Below, piece after piece: positions 8,717 to 17,279 of a stretch of DNA of 64,000 bases (position 1 is the stretch's first letter; every line of letters starts with the position of its first letter). Under the pieces are notes generated by a model. It saw only the letters and a list, made by a program, of their open reading frames with translations. It did no database searches and was not told the DNA's origin. This stretch comes from Paracoccus subflavus (GTDB lineage: Bacteria > Pseudomonadota > Alphaproteobacteria > Rhodobacterales > Rhodobacteraceae). The stretch covers positions 1 to 64,000 of the forward strand of contig NZ_SISK01000001.1 in assembly GCF_004310345.1 (NCBI RefSeq). The letters are read 5' to 3'. The position numbers and the translations under genes are program-made.

Positions 8717-8965
8717 TCAGCAGGCGCGATTCTGTGCACGCAGAACCGCATAGTCAGTCAGCATGATGGCGATCGCAGCCCCCTTGGGGAGTTGCGCCAC
8801 CTCGTTTGACGCGCGGGCCTGAAACTCTCGGCTGTACTCCACCACCGGCGGACAAGCCGACACGCGACCTGATTCAGAACTCACCGTCGCGCAGCCGCTC
8901 AGCAAGCTCGTGGTGATCGCGAGGACGGCGAGCCGCCGCTTCCAGCATCCGGCGTTGGACATCAT
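8717..8965 (-). CDS. Rz1-like outer-membrane spanin lipoprotein
   Basis: 82 residues with an N-terminal signal and lipobox LLSGC (Cys about 25), so it should be lipidated and anchored in the outer membrane. It is the last gene of the lysis cassette and overlaps the preceding Rz-like gene by 92 bases in another frame, the classic overlapped Rz/Rz1 arrangement. With its inner-membrane partner it would fuse the two membranes after endolysin has degraded the wall. The mature part ends in two-cysteine-containing sequence with little similarity to lambda Rz1, so the call rests on lipobox, overlap and position. Confidence 0.7.
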   Translation of the reverse strand: MMSNAGCWKRRLAVLAITTSLLSGCATVSSESGRVSACPPVVEYSREFQARASNEVAQLPKGAAIAIMLTDYAVLRAQNRAC

Positions 8966-9128
8966 TGGCCTTCTCCGTGGTCACAAGGCGTTCGGCGAGG
9001 CGTCCCGCGCGCTCGCCGGACCGCCGAAGCGAAAGCAGGAACAGGAGCACGGCGAGCACGATCGCGCCGTAGCTCAAGGCAGTCCGCATCCATGGGCTGG
9101 CGGCGAACCCAGCGAGGAGCGCGATCAC
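8874..9128 (-). CDS. Rz-like inner-membrane spanin
   Basis: 84 residues: one N-terminal transmembrane segment (about residues 14-36) followed by a charged, probably coiled-coil tail (SGERAGRLAERLVTTEKAN). This is the topology of an i-spanin with its tail in the periplasm. It starts with GTG, overlapping the endolysin stop (GTGA, 9125-9128), and its 3' part overlaps the Rz1-like gene. It would bind the lipoprotein partner at the last step of lysis. Confidence rests on topology and gene arrangement. Confidence 0.7.
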   Translation of the reverse strand: MIALLAGFAASPWMRTALSYGAIVLAVLLFLLSLRRSGERAGRLAERLVTTEKANDVQRRMLEAAARRPRDHHELAERLRDGEF

Positions 9129-9799
9129 CGCCGCCCCCTGCGCCAGTCATCGAGACGCGCGTAGATCGTGACCGCGATGCCGCCGAGAGCCACCGCGATG
9201 AACACCCAGCGCAGCGTATCGAGATACGGGACCAGCGGAAGGATCGCGATCTGCGTTTCGGCCAGGGCGCTCTGCGCTACCTCGACGCCCGCCGCGCCCA
9301 GCGTCGCCACTCCGGCCGCGCCACCCCCCTTCATGGTGCGGCTGTCGGCGAGCACCTCGCGCGCGGGCGGCGTCTCCGCCGCGAAGGCAGTCGCCCGGGC
9401 CGGGAACCGCTCGCCCCACTGACGCGCAGGTCCGAGATCGACATGAATGAAACCCGAGCGCGGATAGAAACCGAAGCCGAGGAACCCGACCTCCCGTGCC
9501 GCTGCCTCGAACGCCGCAGGATCGTGGTTCGCCATGGCGATGTCGAAAGCCGTGCCGTCGAGGTGTTTGGAGCGGGTTGCGCCACCGACGGCGCGGTTGT
9601 GTTCCGGGCTACGATAGGCGGAACGCACAATCAGCGGCTTGCCGAGCCGATCACGGAGCGCCTGCAGCTTGTCGAGAGCGGGCTCGTTGATCAGCAGCTT
9701 GCCGGTGCCCCGGCAGGCGATCTCTGCAGGCGAGAAGTTCGGCCAGCGCCAGGTACGCTCGGGCACGTTGCGCCAATGGCCGTGGAATGTCGTTGTCAT
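9125..9799 (-). CDS. Peptidase M15-type endolysin with C-terminal membrane anchor
   Basis: 224 residues. The N-terminal half is an M15A (D-Ala-D-Ala carboxypeptidase-like) domain with zinc ligands visible in SKHLDGTAFDIA (His and Asp) and the later FIHVDLGP (His). Such proteins cut the peptide part of peptidoglycan. The C-terminal part has a hydrophobic helix (LRWVFIAVALGGIAVTIYA) and a basic tail, so the enzyme is likely held at the membrane until holin action. The ATG at 9799 follows GGAGG at the right distance; a longer upstream frame has no such site and includes the palindrome region. Confidence 0.88.
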   Translation of the reverse strand: MTTTFHGHWRNVPERTWRWPNFSPAEIACRGTGKLLINEPALDKLQALRDRLGKPLIVRSAYRSPEHNRAVGGATRSKHLDGTAFDIAMANHDPAAFEAAAREVGFLGFGFYPRSGFIHVDLGPARQWGERFPARATAFAAETPPAREVLADSRTMKGGGAAGVATLGAAGVEVAQSALAETQIAILPLVPYLDTLRWVFIAVALGGIAVTIYARLDDWRRGRR

Positions 9800-9856
9800 G
9801 GGGTCCTCCAAAAACAAGTTTCCGGCCCCTCGCAGGGCTCGGTGCGTTCGCCGTTC

Positions 9857-9898
9857 GGGAAGGTCCACTGGACCTTCCCGTCTGCCTGTCAGGCAGAC
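9857..9898. repeat. Two abutting perfect palindromes
   Basis: First palindrome 9857-9879: arms GGGAAGGTCCA and TGGACCTTCCC around a single C. Second palindrome 9880-9898: arms GTCTGCCTG and CAGGCAGAC around a single T. They touch with no bases between. They lie in the 160-bp gap between the holin-like gene and the endolysin gene, both on the minus strand. They could form two hairpins in the lysis transcript or a protein-binding site; there is no T-run to make a simple terminator. Confidence 0.85.
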
Positions 9899-9959
9899 CA
9901 CTGCTCACCCCGCCACGAGGGCGGGTGCGGTTGGGCTGATGAACAGGGATGGCGAGCGG

Positions 9960-10247
9960 CTACGGGCTGCCGCCGAAGATCTTCAGCTTGATGGCGATCC
10001 CCGCCAGCAGCGCCAGCATGACGCCGGTGGTGATCATGCGGACGGCGGTCTGCATGGCGGTGCGGCGCACCAGCCGGATGCAGTCTACCAGGGAGCGCAG
10101 ATCGCGGATGTCGAGCGCGGCCTCGTCGCCATCGAGGCCGACATCGGCGAGCGCGCGCTTCGCGCCTTCCTCCGCCGCCCGCGTCAGGATCGCCTCGAAC
10201 TCGGCGTCGGGCATGCGCACGAAGCCCTCGGATCGGGGTGGGTTCAT
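9960..10247 (-). CDS. Small phage membrane protein, holin-like (DUF6127-like)
   Basis: 95 residues: an acidic/amphipathic N-terminal half, then one C-terminal transmembrane segment (MITTGVMLALLAGIAIKLKIF). The opening MPDAEFEAILTRAAEEGAKR resembles DUF6127 proteins of alphaproteobacterial phages. It lies between the fibre gene and the endolysin, where a holin is expected, and there is no other holin candidate. Only one membrane segment is seen, so it would be a single-pass type. The holin role is inference from position. Confidence 0.65.
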   Translation of the reverse strand: MNPPRSEGFVRMPDAEFEAILTRAAEEGAKRALADVGLDGDEAALDIRDLRSLVDCIRLVRRTAMQTAVRMITTGVMLALLAGIAIKLKIFGGSP

Positions 10248-10266
10248 CGGTTCCTCCCTCCGCCGC

Positions 10267-11343
10267 TCAGCCGATCTTGCAGCCCCAGAAGGACGTGTGA
10301 TCGGCGGCGAAATAGCCGTCCGCGACCCGGAAATACCCCTGCAGCTCGACGGTATCGCCCGCGGTCAGCGGGACCATCGTCTGCAGCCAGATGGCGGTGG
10401 CGAGCGAGACATGGGTGGCAGAGATTTCGCCGAGGGAGCCGCGGATTTCGGTCGTGCCGTTCAGCACCAGCCGCCCGCGCATGCGGGCCGTGGCGCTGGC
10501 GTTGATCTTGTAGAGCAGCGTCGCGCCGAAAAGGTAGGTGCCGTCGACCGGAGCCACGAAATGGTTGTTCGCGGCGTCGAACGCCCCCTGATCGTTGGTG
10601 TCGGTGTTGTTGAGGCCGATCTTCGTCCAGGTCCCGACGCCGACGTAGTTGTCGTAGTTCGTGTACGCCTTGAACCGCGGCAGCCGGGGCTGATCGACGA
10701 TGCCGTTCGCGTTGTCGACGCTCAGCCCGTCGAAGAAAGTGCTGCCGTCGGCCGAGACCGCGAGGCGGAACCTGTCCGAGCCGAAGAGCCCCACAAGCGC
10801 CTTGGTGACGAAGCCGGTCTGGAGCGTCAGCCCGAGATCGTCGCCCGCCGCCTCCTTGTTCATGGTGTAGAACAGATCGCCGGTGCCACCCTCGGCGACG
10901 GTCTTCGCCGTCCAGAGCGCGGCGTTCAGCTTGGCCGAGAACGGGTTCGACCCATCCGCCGTGGTGCCGAGCCCCAGGAGTGCCATGTTCTGCAGCGCCG
11001 CCGGTGTGGTGCCGATCCAACTCGCGCCGTCATAGACCAGCAGCAGGCCCTCGCCTTCGACCCACGCGCGCCAGCCGGACCTCGGTGGCAGACGCATCCA
11101 CGCCCCATCCGTCCAGAGCGCCACGTTCAGGTCCCAGCCCGCCCAGTCGCCCGTCGCGGCCGAGCCGACGATGTAACGGTCGCCATCGGCGGGACTTCCT
11201 GGCGGCAAGGTCAGGTCACGGGCGAGGACGGAGAGCTGGACGAGCCCGTCGAGCAGCCGCAGCGCCTCGTTGTGGGTGACGTGCTTCTGGGCCTGCGCCG
11301 CCAGGATGTAGGGCAGCAGGAGATGGGTCGTGGCGTCGGACAT
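10267..11343 (-). CDS. DUF2793-domain phage tail fibre/appendage protein
   Basis: 358 residues. The N-terminal part has the DUF2793 opening (LPYILAAQAQKHVTHNEALR and repeated GDRYIVG, WEG-like turns), found in proteins at the tip of alphaproteobacterial phage and GTA tails. The C-terminal 140 residues look like a jelly-roll, C1q-like trimer head (pattern TYLFGATLLYKINASA, then TAIWLQTMVPLTAGDTVEL). It would form a receptor-binding or decoration fibre on the tail tip. It follows the large tail-tip gene by 10 bases in the same operon. Confidence 0.85.
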   Translation of the reverse strand: MSDATTHLLLPYILAAQAQKHVTHNEALRLLDGLVQLSVLARDLTLPPGSPADGDRYIVGSAATGDWAGWDLNVALWTDGAWMRLPPRSGWRAWVEGEGLLLVYDGASWIGTTPAALQNMALLGLGTTADGSNPFSAKLNAALWTAKTVAEGGTGDLFYTMNKEAAGDDLGLTLQTGFVTKALVGLFGSDRFRLAVSADGSTFFDGLSVDNANGIVDQPRLPRFKAYTNYDNYVGVGTWTKIGLNNTDTNDQGAFDAANNHFVAPVDGTYLFGATLLYKINASATARMRGRLVLNGTTEIRGSLGEISATHVSLATAIWLQTMVPLTAGDTVELQGYFRVADGYFAADHTSFWGCKIG

Positions 11344-11353
11344 GGGATGGCCT

Positions 11354-14300
11354 TCAGAACAAGAGCGTGACGGTCTCGGGCGCGCCCCGCCCGACGAGGG
11401 CGGAGAGCTGGAAGATGCGGACGGTGAGGCTCTCGCCGGCGTCGAGTGGCGCGCCCCAATCGGCGGTCTGCTGGGCGGCGGTATAGACGGCGCTGGTGGT
11501 GGATGCGCTCAGCACCCGCTTCACGGTTGCGCCGTCAAGCATCTCGACCTCGTAGGCTTCGAGCTCCTCGGCCAGCGGCACCTCAAGCCCGCCCCAGCTG
11601 TCGGCCGCGAGCGCGCGGGACCGGCGCGTCCAACGGATGGTCAGATCGCCGGGCATGCGCGGCGTGCGCCATGGCTGCTCGACATGGGCGACCGAGAACG
11701 GCCGCAGCCCCACGCCCACTGGAGTGAAGGCCTGCGCCACATAGGTCTCGTCGCTGACCGGACGGCTCGCGGGGCCGATGCGCCAGTTCCACGGGATGCC
11801 GAGATCGGCCTCGGCGGTGGGCAGGGACGCGAGGCTGTCGTCCAGCACGACTACGCGCGCGCCTGCGGGCGCCGGATTGCTCATGGCGCTTTCGGTCCCG
11901 CGCTGGCCGCGCAGGAGCCGGGTCAGACGATACCGGCGGGGCGCCAGCAGCTCGGCCGCGCCCGCCTGCACGATCTCCCAGACGCCCGACGCGCTCTCGA
12001 TAGCCAGCGCGTTGGCGCCGCCGAACAGCGTCAGATCGGTGACGCTTTCCAGCGTGCCAGTCAGCAAGTCGACCACAAGCGCATTGCCGAGATCAAAGCG
12101 CGAGGTGGGACCTGCGTAGAGGTCCGAGACCAGCGTGCCGATCCGTGCTCGTGTGCCGAAGCTGGTGAGCAGCTCGAACCCATCGGTCGACGGGCTGCGG
12201 AACACCGCCATCTCTCCCGGCCAGGGAACGGCGTGCGCGGCGACCAGCGGCCGATGCGCGGGCTGGTCCTCGGTCAGCTGCGGCAGGTCCATCAGCACCG
12301 CGTCCGGCACGCCGAACACGACGGCCCGCGTCAGCGAGGCTGCGCGGGGATCGCCGGGCGGCAGGTCGTAGGTTGCGCGGTCCTGGCGCACCGCCTCGAT
12401 CCCGCGCGCCTCCGCGTCGGCGATGGAGACAAGCCGCAGATCGACCAGCCGCCCGTCATGCTCCAGCCGGACCGCATCGGCCGGATCGAGCGCGAGGCGC
12501 GAGGGCGGCAGACGGAACGCCGCCGTCTCGCGCCCGACCCATGCCTCCATCAGCGCGCGGCGGCAGCGGCGTTCGGCCTCCTCGGGCGGCACCGCCATCG
12601 GGAAGGATTCGGACGCGATCCGGGTCGTGTCGACCGTGATGCGCCGCGCTTCGACAAGGGCGGCGTCGTAATCCTCGTCGGCGCGGGCGACCTGCCACTT
12701 CAGCGCCTGCGGCAGTTCGGTCTCCTGGCCGCGCGTCAGTTCCAGCACGTCGCCCTCACGGGCGGCCACCAGGTCGTCGGGCCCGAGGGTGGCGACGGAG
12801 GCACGGCCGCGCATCACGAAGCGGATCACCCCCTCGGTCTCCACAGCGTCGAAGCCGAAGTGGCGCGACAGCGTGGTGATCGAGGCGCGCGGGCTCTCCA
12901 GCGCGGTGATGGCATAGCCTTCGACCGCGCCCCAGAGGCCGGTGACGTCGATGCGGGACTCGGGCAGCCCGGCGCGCAGACAGAGGTGCCGGACGAGCGC
13001 CGCCAGCGACACCGCGCCGAGCCGCCCGGTCAGCCAGTGGCCGAGCCGCCAGTTCGCCCCGTCCGTCCAGACATCGGTCAGCGCCGGGAAGAACGGGTAC
13101 GGCCGCGCGTCCCAGGTCCAGGCGGCGCATTCGGGGACATGCACCATGCGGCCGCCGTAGACCGAGGACACCGGGTTGTGCGCGGCCTCGCCCCACCAGA
13201 GATACGTCGCCTCCAGATAGGCCCGCTGGATGGCGTCGTCCCGCCAGCCCCGCGAGAAATGCGGCGTGAAGCTCTCCGATGACTTCGGATCGAAGAAGAC
13301 ATTCGGCTGGTTTGTGCCCCGGTCGATGGCGGGGCACCCCAACTCGGTGAACCAGATCGGCTTCGACTGCGGCGCCCACGCCGTCGGCGTTGCGCTCTCC
13401 ACACCGCCCGGACGGTCGTAATGCGGGTTCGACCACCAGGCGCGCAGATCCTTGTAGCGGAAGACCCACGGCTTGGCCGCCGCCCCATCGGTGATCGGGG
13501 TCCGGACCTGCGCGGTGCGATCCGCCGCGCTGGCATAGAACCAGTCGAAGCCTTCGCCGCCCGCGATGTTCCCCTGCAGATAGCCCCGGTCGTAGATCGC
13601 GGGCCAGCCCTCGGCCGCGTCGAGATGCTCGAAACCGTCGCGCCAGTCGGAGAGCGGCATGTAGTTGTCGATGCCGACGAAATCGATCTCCGGGTCCGCC
13701 CAGAGCGGGTCGAGATGGAAGAATACGTCCCCCGAACCATCGCCCGGCTGGTGCCCGAAATACTCGCTCCAGTCGGCGGCATAGCCGATCTTCGTGCCGG
13801 ACCCGAGGATCGAGCGCACGTCTGCGAGCAGGTCCCGATAGGCCTGCACTGCCGGATAGGTGCTGGCTCCGGAGCGGATGGTCGTCAGCCCCGGCATCTC
13901 GGTCCCGATCAGGAAGGCGTCCACCCCGCCTGCCGCCGCACAGAGATGGGCATAGTGCAGCACCATGCGGCGCAGGCCCCAGTCGCCGGGCGTTCCGGTC
14001 CACGAAACCGACTGACCCGAGACGCTGAAGCTTGCGGGTGTGGCCGCGCCAAACAGCGCCGCGACCTGCGTGGTCGCAGTGGCGGTTTTGTCCACCGTCC
14101 CCGCGAAACCCGCCGCGGGAGAACAGGTAATCCGCCCCCGCCAGGGGAATACAGGCTGGCCGATCTCGGCGGCGTTGTCGGAATACGGGTTCGGCAGCGT
14201 GTTGCCGGGCGGCACGTCCATCAGGATGAACGGGTAGAAGGTGACGCGCAGCCCGCGCGCCTTCATCTCCTCGATCGCCTGCACCACGGCGAAGTCGGAC

Positions 14301-15319
14301 GGCGTGCCGCCATAGACGGGGCGGTCCTGATCGTCGCGGCTGACGAGGAAGGCGCTGGCGCGGCTGACGCCGTTGACCGACCAGCTGGCGGGTGTGGTCG
14401 ACTTGGCCGACACCTCGACGCCCGGCCGCACCTTGCACGATCCCGCGCGCAGGTCGTCGCCGAACCACGCCACGACGAGGCTCACGCTCTCGACCGCTGG
14501 CGCCATGGCCTGCAGCCGGTCCAGCGCCTCCACCATGTCAGTGGAGTCGGCCAGCGCGTTCAGGTTCTCGGGCACCGTCGCGCCGCCATCGGTCTTGCGG
14601 ATCGCCTGCGTGGCATAGGTGAACTCGCCCGAGGCCGGGATCATGGTGACGGCCTGCGTCAGTCCCTCGGCCGTGTCGGGATCGACGAGCGGCCGGAACA
14701 CCTCGAAGGACAGCTGCGGCAGGCGGTTGCCGTAGGTCGAGAGCGGCAGGTCCTCGAAGACGACATAGGCGGTGCCGCGATAGGCAGGCGTGCTGGCCGC
14801 GCCCATCTTCGCGGCGATGAACGGATCGGCGGTCTGGGTCTCGTCGCCCGGATACCAGCGCCAGGTGACGCCGGAGAGGTCCATCGACTTGCCGTCGGCC
14901 CAGATGCGTCCGATGCCGGTGATCGGACCCTCGCAGAGCGCCACGGCGAAGGAGGCGTAGTACAGATACTCGGTCGTCTTGACCTTGCCGCCCCCGCCGC
15001 CCTTGCCGCCGCCCTGCGTGGTGGTCTTGGTCTCCTCACGAAAATCGGTCGCCCAAGTGATGTTGCCGCCCATGCGAATGCGCCCGTAGAGCCGCGGGAT
15101 CACCGCGCCCTCCGTGGCCGAGGTGATGCGCAGCGTGTCGAGCCGCGCGCCTTCGATGCGCTGCGTGGGCGCCAGCGACGAGATGATCCAGCTGTCGACG
15201 ACCGAGCCGATGCTGGAGCCGATGAACCCGCCGATGGTCGCTGCGCTGACGCCGAGGATCGCGCCGCCGATCGAACCGCCAATGGCGGCGCCGGCCGCGC
15301 CGAGAACAAGCGTTGCCAT
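11354..15319 (-). CDS. GTA-like tail-tip/host-specificity protein with TIM-barrel domain
   Basis: 1321 residues, the largest protein in the window. The N-terminal 50 residues are a glycine-zipper hydrophobic stretch. A middle region (about 430-760) has the GTA TIM-barrel, glycoside-hydrolase-like signature: FVGIDNYMPLSDW and WFTELGCPAIDRG with a likely catalytic Glu. The C-terminal third resembles the tail-hub/fibre region of the Rhodobacter capsulatus GTA megatron protein (Rcc01698 type). It should sit at the baseplate and contact or digest the surface during entry. It follows the NlpC/P60 peptidase gene in the same order as in GTAs. Confidence 0.9.
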   Translation of the reverse strand: MATLVLGAAGAAIGGSIGGAILGVSAATIGGFIGSSIGSVVDSWIISSLAPTQRIEGARLDTLRITSATEGAVIPRLYGRIRMGGNITWATDFREETKTTTQGGGKGGGGGKVKTTEYLYYASFAVALCEGPITGIGRIWADGKSMDLSGVTWRWYPGDETQTADPFIAAKMGAASTPAYRGTAYVVFEDLPLSTYGNRLPQLSFEVFRPLVDPDTAEGLTQAVTMIPASGEFTYATQAIRKTDGGATVPENLNALADSTDMVEALDRLQAMAPAVESVSLVVAWFGDDLRAGSCKVRPGVEVSAKSTTPASWSVNGVSRASAFLVSRDDQDRPVYGGTPSDFAVVQAIEEMKARGLRVTFYPFILMDVPPGNTLPNPYSDNAAEIGQPVFPWRGRITCSPAAGFAGTVDKTATATTQVAALFGAATPASFSVSGQSVSWTGTPGDWGLRRMVLHYAHLCAAAGGVDAFLIGTEMPGLTTIRSGASTYPAVQAYRDLLADVRSILGSGTKIGYAADWSEYFGHQPGDGSGDVFFHLDPLWADPEIDFVGIDNYMPLSDWRDGFEHLDAAEGWPAIYDRGYLQGNIAGGEGFDWFYASAADRTAQVRTPITDGAAAKPWVFRYKDLRAWWSNPHYDRPGGVESATPTAWAPQSKPIWFTELGCPAIDRGTNQPNVFFDPKSSESFTPHFSRGWRDDAIQRAYLEATYLWWGEAAHNPVSSVYGGRMVHVPECAAWTWDARPYPFFPALTDVWTDGANWRLGHWLTGRLGAVSLAALVRHLCLRAGLPESRIDVTGLWGAVEGYAITALESPRASITTLSRHFGFDAVETEGVIRFVMRGRASVATLGPDDLVAAREGDVLELTRGQETELPQALKWQVARADEDYDAALVEARRITVDTTRIASESFPMAVPPEEAERRCRRALMEAWVGRETAAFRLPPSRLALDPADAVRLEHDGRLVDLRLVSIADAEARGIEAVRQDRATYDLPPGDPRAASLTRAVVFGVPDAVLMDLPQLTEDQPAHRPLVAAHAVPWPGEMAVFRSPSTDGFELLTSFGTRARIGTLVSDLYAGPTSRFDLGNALVVDLLTGTLESVTDLTLFGGANALAIESASGVWEIVQAGAAELLAPRRYRLTRLLRGQRGTESAMSNPAPAGARVVVLDDSLASLPTAEADLGIPWNWRIGPASRPVSDETYVAQAFTPVGVGLRPFSVAHVEQPWRTPRMPGDLTIRWTRRSRALAADSWGGLEVPLAEELEAYEVEMLDGATVKRVLSASTTSAVYTAAQQTADWGAPLDAGESLTVRIFQLSALVGRGAPETVTLLF

Positions 15320-15328
15320 GTGTGGATC

Positions 15329-15775
15329 TCAGCGTTGCGGGAACAGGAAGGCGAAGGCGATGCGACGCCGCCAGGCTTTGGTGAGCGGTTCCTCGATCAC
15401 GCCGAGCCGCTCATAGGCATGGAGGAAGCTGTCGGGCGCGGTCAGGATCCCGACATGCTTCGCGATGGCGCGGGGCTTCATGCGGAAGAGGACCAGCGCG
15501 CCGCAACCGGCCTCGGCAGGCGACACCTCGATCATCATGGTCCGCGCGCCCTCGGCCAGTACCTCGCGCGGCCCGATCTCGCCCCAGTCGCGGCTGTAGG
15601 GCGGGATCGGGAACGGTTCGGGCCCGACGACCTCGCGCCAGATCCCGCGCGCCAGTCCGAGGCAGTCGCAACCGACGCACCGAAGGCTGGCCAGATCGTG
15701 ATACGGCGTGCCGAGCCAGGACCGCGCGATGGCGATGACGCGCGCGGGGTCGGCCAATGCGAGGGGTTGCGTCAC
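15329..15775 (-). CDS. NlpC/P60-family phage cell-wall peptidase
   Basis: 148 residues with the catalytic cysteine in the CDCLGLARG motif (about Cys38) and a histidine in KHVGIL. The family cuts peptidoglycan peptide bonds; in GTAs and related phages the protein is part of the tail tip and helps DNA entry. The stop and start of adjacent genes overlap by four bases (ATGA at 15772-15775) with the DUF2163 gene upstream. Matches GTA gp14 in size and position. Confidence 0.92.
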   Translation of the reverse strand: MTQPLALADPARVIAIARSWLGTPYHDLASLRCVGCDCLGLARGIWREVVGPEPFPIPPYSRDWGEIGPREVLAEGARTMMIEVSPAEAGCGALVLFRMKPRAIAKHVGILTAPDSFLHAYERLGVIEEPLTKAWRRRIAFAFLFPQR

Positions 15776-16656
15776 AGCACGTCTCCCTCGTGCCCGGCAT
15801 CCTTGGTGGCGTAGCGGAGGACGGCGTCCTGGCCGGGGATGTGCGGGAAGCCGCGGAAGTTGACGGTGTTGGCGAACTTCGCCCCGCAGGTCTCCATGCG
15901 CTTGTCGCAGCCCGCGCGGATGGTGAAGGCATCGTCTTCGGCGATCGCGCGCACCGGCGCTTCGAGCAGGGTCAGCACGGCGATGCCATCCGTGACGTCA
16001 TGGCCCAGCACTTCGGTGCGCCGCCCCGCGTTCGCGCCGCTGGTCCATTCGAGCGTCCCGAAGGTGAACCAGCCGGAGGTGAAGCCGCTAAGCCCGGAGG
16101 CGGTGAAGGCGCGATCCCGCAGCAGATCGATCACCGCGCCCGTGCCCTTGAAGGCCGGGTCCTCCAGATCGACGCCGCAGCGCGCATCGCCGAGCGCGGC
16201 GTCGCAGGTCGCCTGAAAGGTCCGCCCGACCGTCTGGCCGAGGACGTGGGCGAGCGAGCGGACCTCGGCGACGAAGGCCAGACGCCCACGCCGGATCTGG
16301 CCGATGGCCCCGCGCCGCATCAGCACGCGCTGGCTCGTATCGGCCCAGTTCGCCCGCCAGACTTCGACCTCCGCATTGTCCCAGCGGCCGTCGAGGATGT
16401 CGGTCTCGGTGATCCGGTCCGAAGTCAGCACGCCCTCGGCGTCCTGCGCATCGACCGATAGGTCCGAGCCCGAGCGCACCTCGGACGCGGTGAGTCCGCT
16501 CTCGGGCTCGAAAACCGTCCCGTCGAAGCTGAGCGTTCGGTCGTGGTCGGTGAAGCCGAAGCTCACGGCGTCGGCGCGCGTGATCCGCCAGCACCACGCG
16601 AGCGTGGTCGTGCCCTCGTCGAGATGGGCCTGCAGGGCGGGATCGAGGGTCTTCAT
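15772..16656 (-). CDS. DUF2163-family tail protein (GTA gp13-like)
   Basis: 294 residues with the DUF2163 opening (WCWRITRADAVSFGFTDHDR) and the C-terminal cysteine-rich BR0599 pattern GCDKRMETCGAKFAN, which may bind an iron-sulfur cluster or zinc. In GTAs this protein links the tail tube to the tip. The gene sits between the DUF2460 and NlpC/P60 genes, exactly the GTA order, with ATGA overlaps on both sides. Confidence 0.92.
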   Translation of the reverse strand: MKTLDPALQAHLDEGTTTLAWCWRITRADAVSFGFTDHDRTLSFDGTVFEPESGLTASEVRSGSDLSVDAQDAEGVLTSDRITETDILDGRWDNAEVEVWRANWADTSQRVLMRRGAIGQIRRGRLAFVAEVRSLAHVLGQTVGRTFQATCDAALGDARCGVDLEDPAFKGTGAVIDLLRDRAFTASGLSGFTSGWFTFGTLEWTSGANAGRRTEVLGHDVTDGIAVLTLLEAPVRAIAEDDAFTIRAGCDKRMETCGAKFANTVNFRGFPHIPGQDAVLRYATKDAGHEGDVL

Positions 16657-17279
16657 CGGCGCAGTTCCAGAAGCGGAATGGAGGTGATCGAGCCGAGCCG
16701 CTCGAGGTCGAGCGTCACGTCGAGCGCGTCGGTGTCGAAGCGGACCGGCACGTCGAACTCGAAGCCCGCGGTGATCGCGACGCCAGCGCCCGGCGCGGCG
16801 CTGAAGGTGACGACGCCGGTCGCGGTGTCGACGGACCAGCCGGAGAGCTGCTCGATCCCGCCGAGCGCGATGCGCACGGTGCCCGCCACCGGCTTGGCGA
16901 TGGCGCGCGTCCAGGATTGCGCGCCCGAGGCATAGCGCTTGACCAGCTGGAACGCAGTGGTGGTGCCGTCGCCGGTGCCGATTGCCTGATCCGTCGGCGA
17001 CGGCGTACCCGAGGGCAGGCAGGACTTGTGATCGCCCCAGTCCTTGAACCGGAAGCCATGCAGCCGCCCGTTCCGCGCCTCGAAGAAAGCCACGACGGCC
17101 GCCAGATCGTCCGCGCGGCGGATGCCGTAAGCCACGTCGTAGCGGCGGCGCGAGTTCGCCCAGCTGGCGTTCCTCTCCTCGTCACCCGAGGCGAGCTCGA
17201 CGATCTGCGTGCGCCGTTCCGGCCCGCCGCGCGCGCCGCGGCTGATGTTGTCGGGAAACCGGACCTCGTGAAACGCCAT
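16653..17279 (-). CDS. DUF2460-family distal tail protein (GTA gp12-like)
   Basis: 208 residues opening with the family signature AFHEVRFPDNISRGARGGP and carrying the RRRYDVAYGIRRADDLAAV and FRFKDWGDHKSC motifs. Distal-tail proteins form the ring between tail tube and tip. The ATG at 17279 overlaps the tape-measure stop; a GTG one codon upstream is an alternative. Overlap with the next gene is ATGA. Confidence 0.92.
   Translation of the reverse strand: MAFHEVRFPDNISRGARGGPERRTQIVELASGDEERNASWANSRRRYDVAYGIRRADDLAAVVAFFEARNGRLHGFRFKDWGDHKSCLPSGTPSPTDQAIGTGDGTTTAFQLVKRYASGAQSWTRAIAKPVAGTVRIALGGIEQLSGWSVDTATGVVTFSAAPGAGVAITAGFEFDVPVRFDTDALDVTLDLERLGSITSIPLLELRR

Noticed and set aside
11330..15814. 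Long plus-strand frames (650 and 797 codons) opposite the tail-tip gene
   Set aside because: Antisense shadows without recognisable protein features, while the minus strand encodes clear GTA-like domains.
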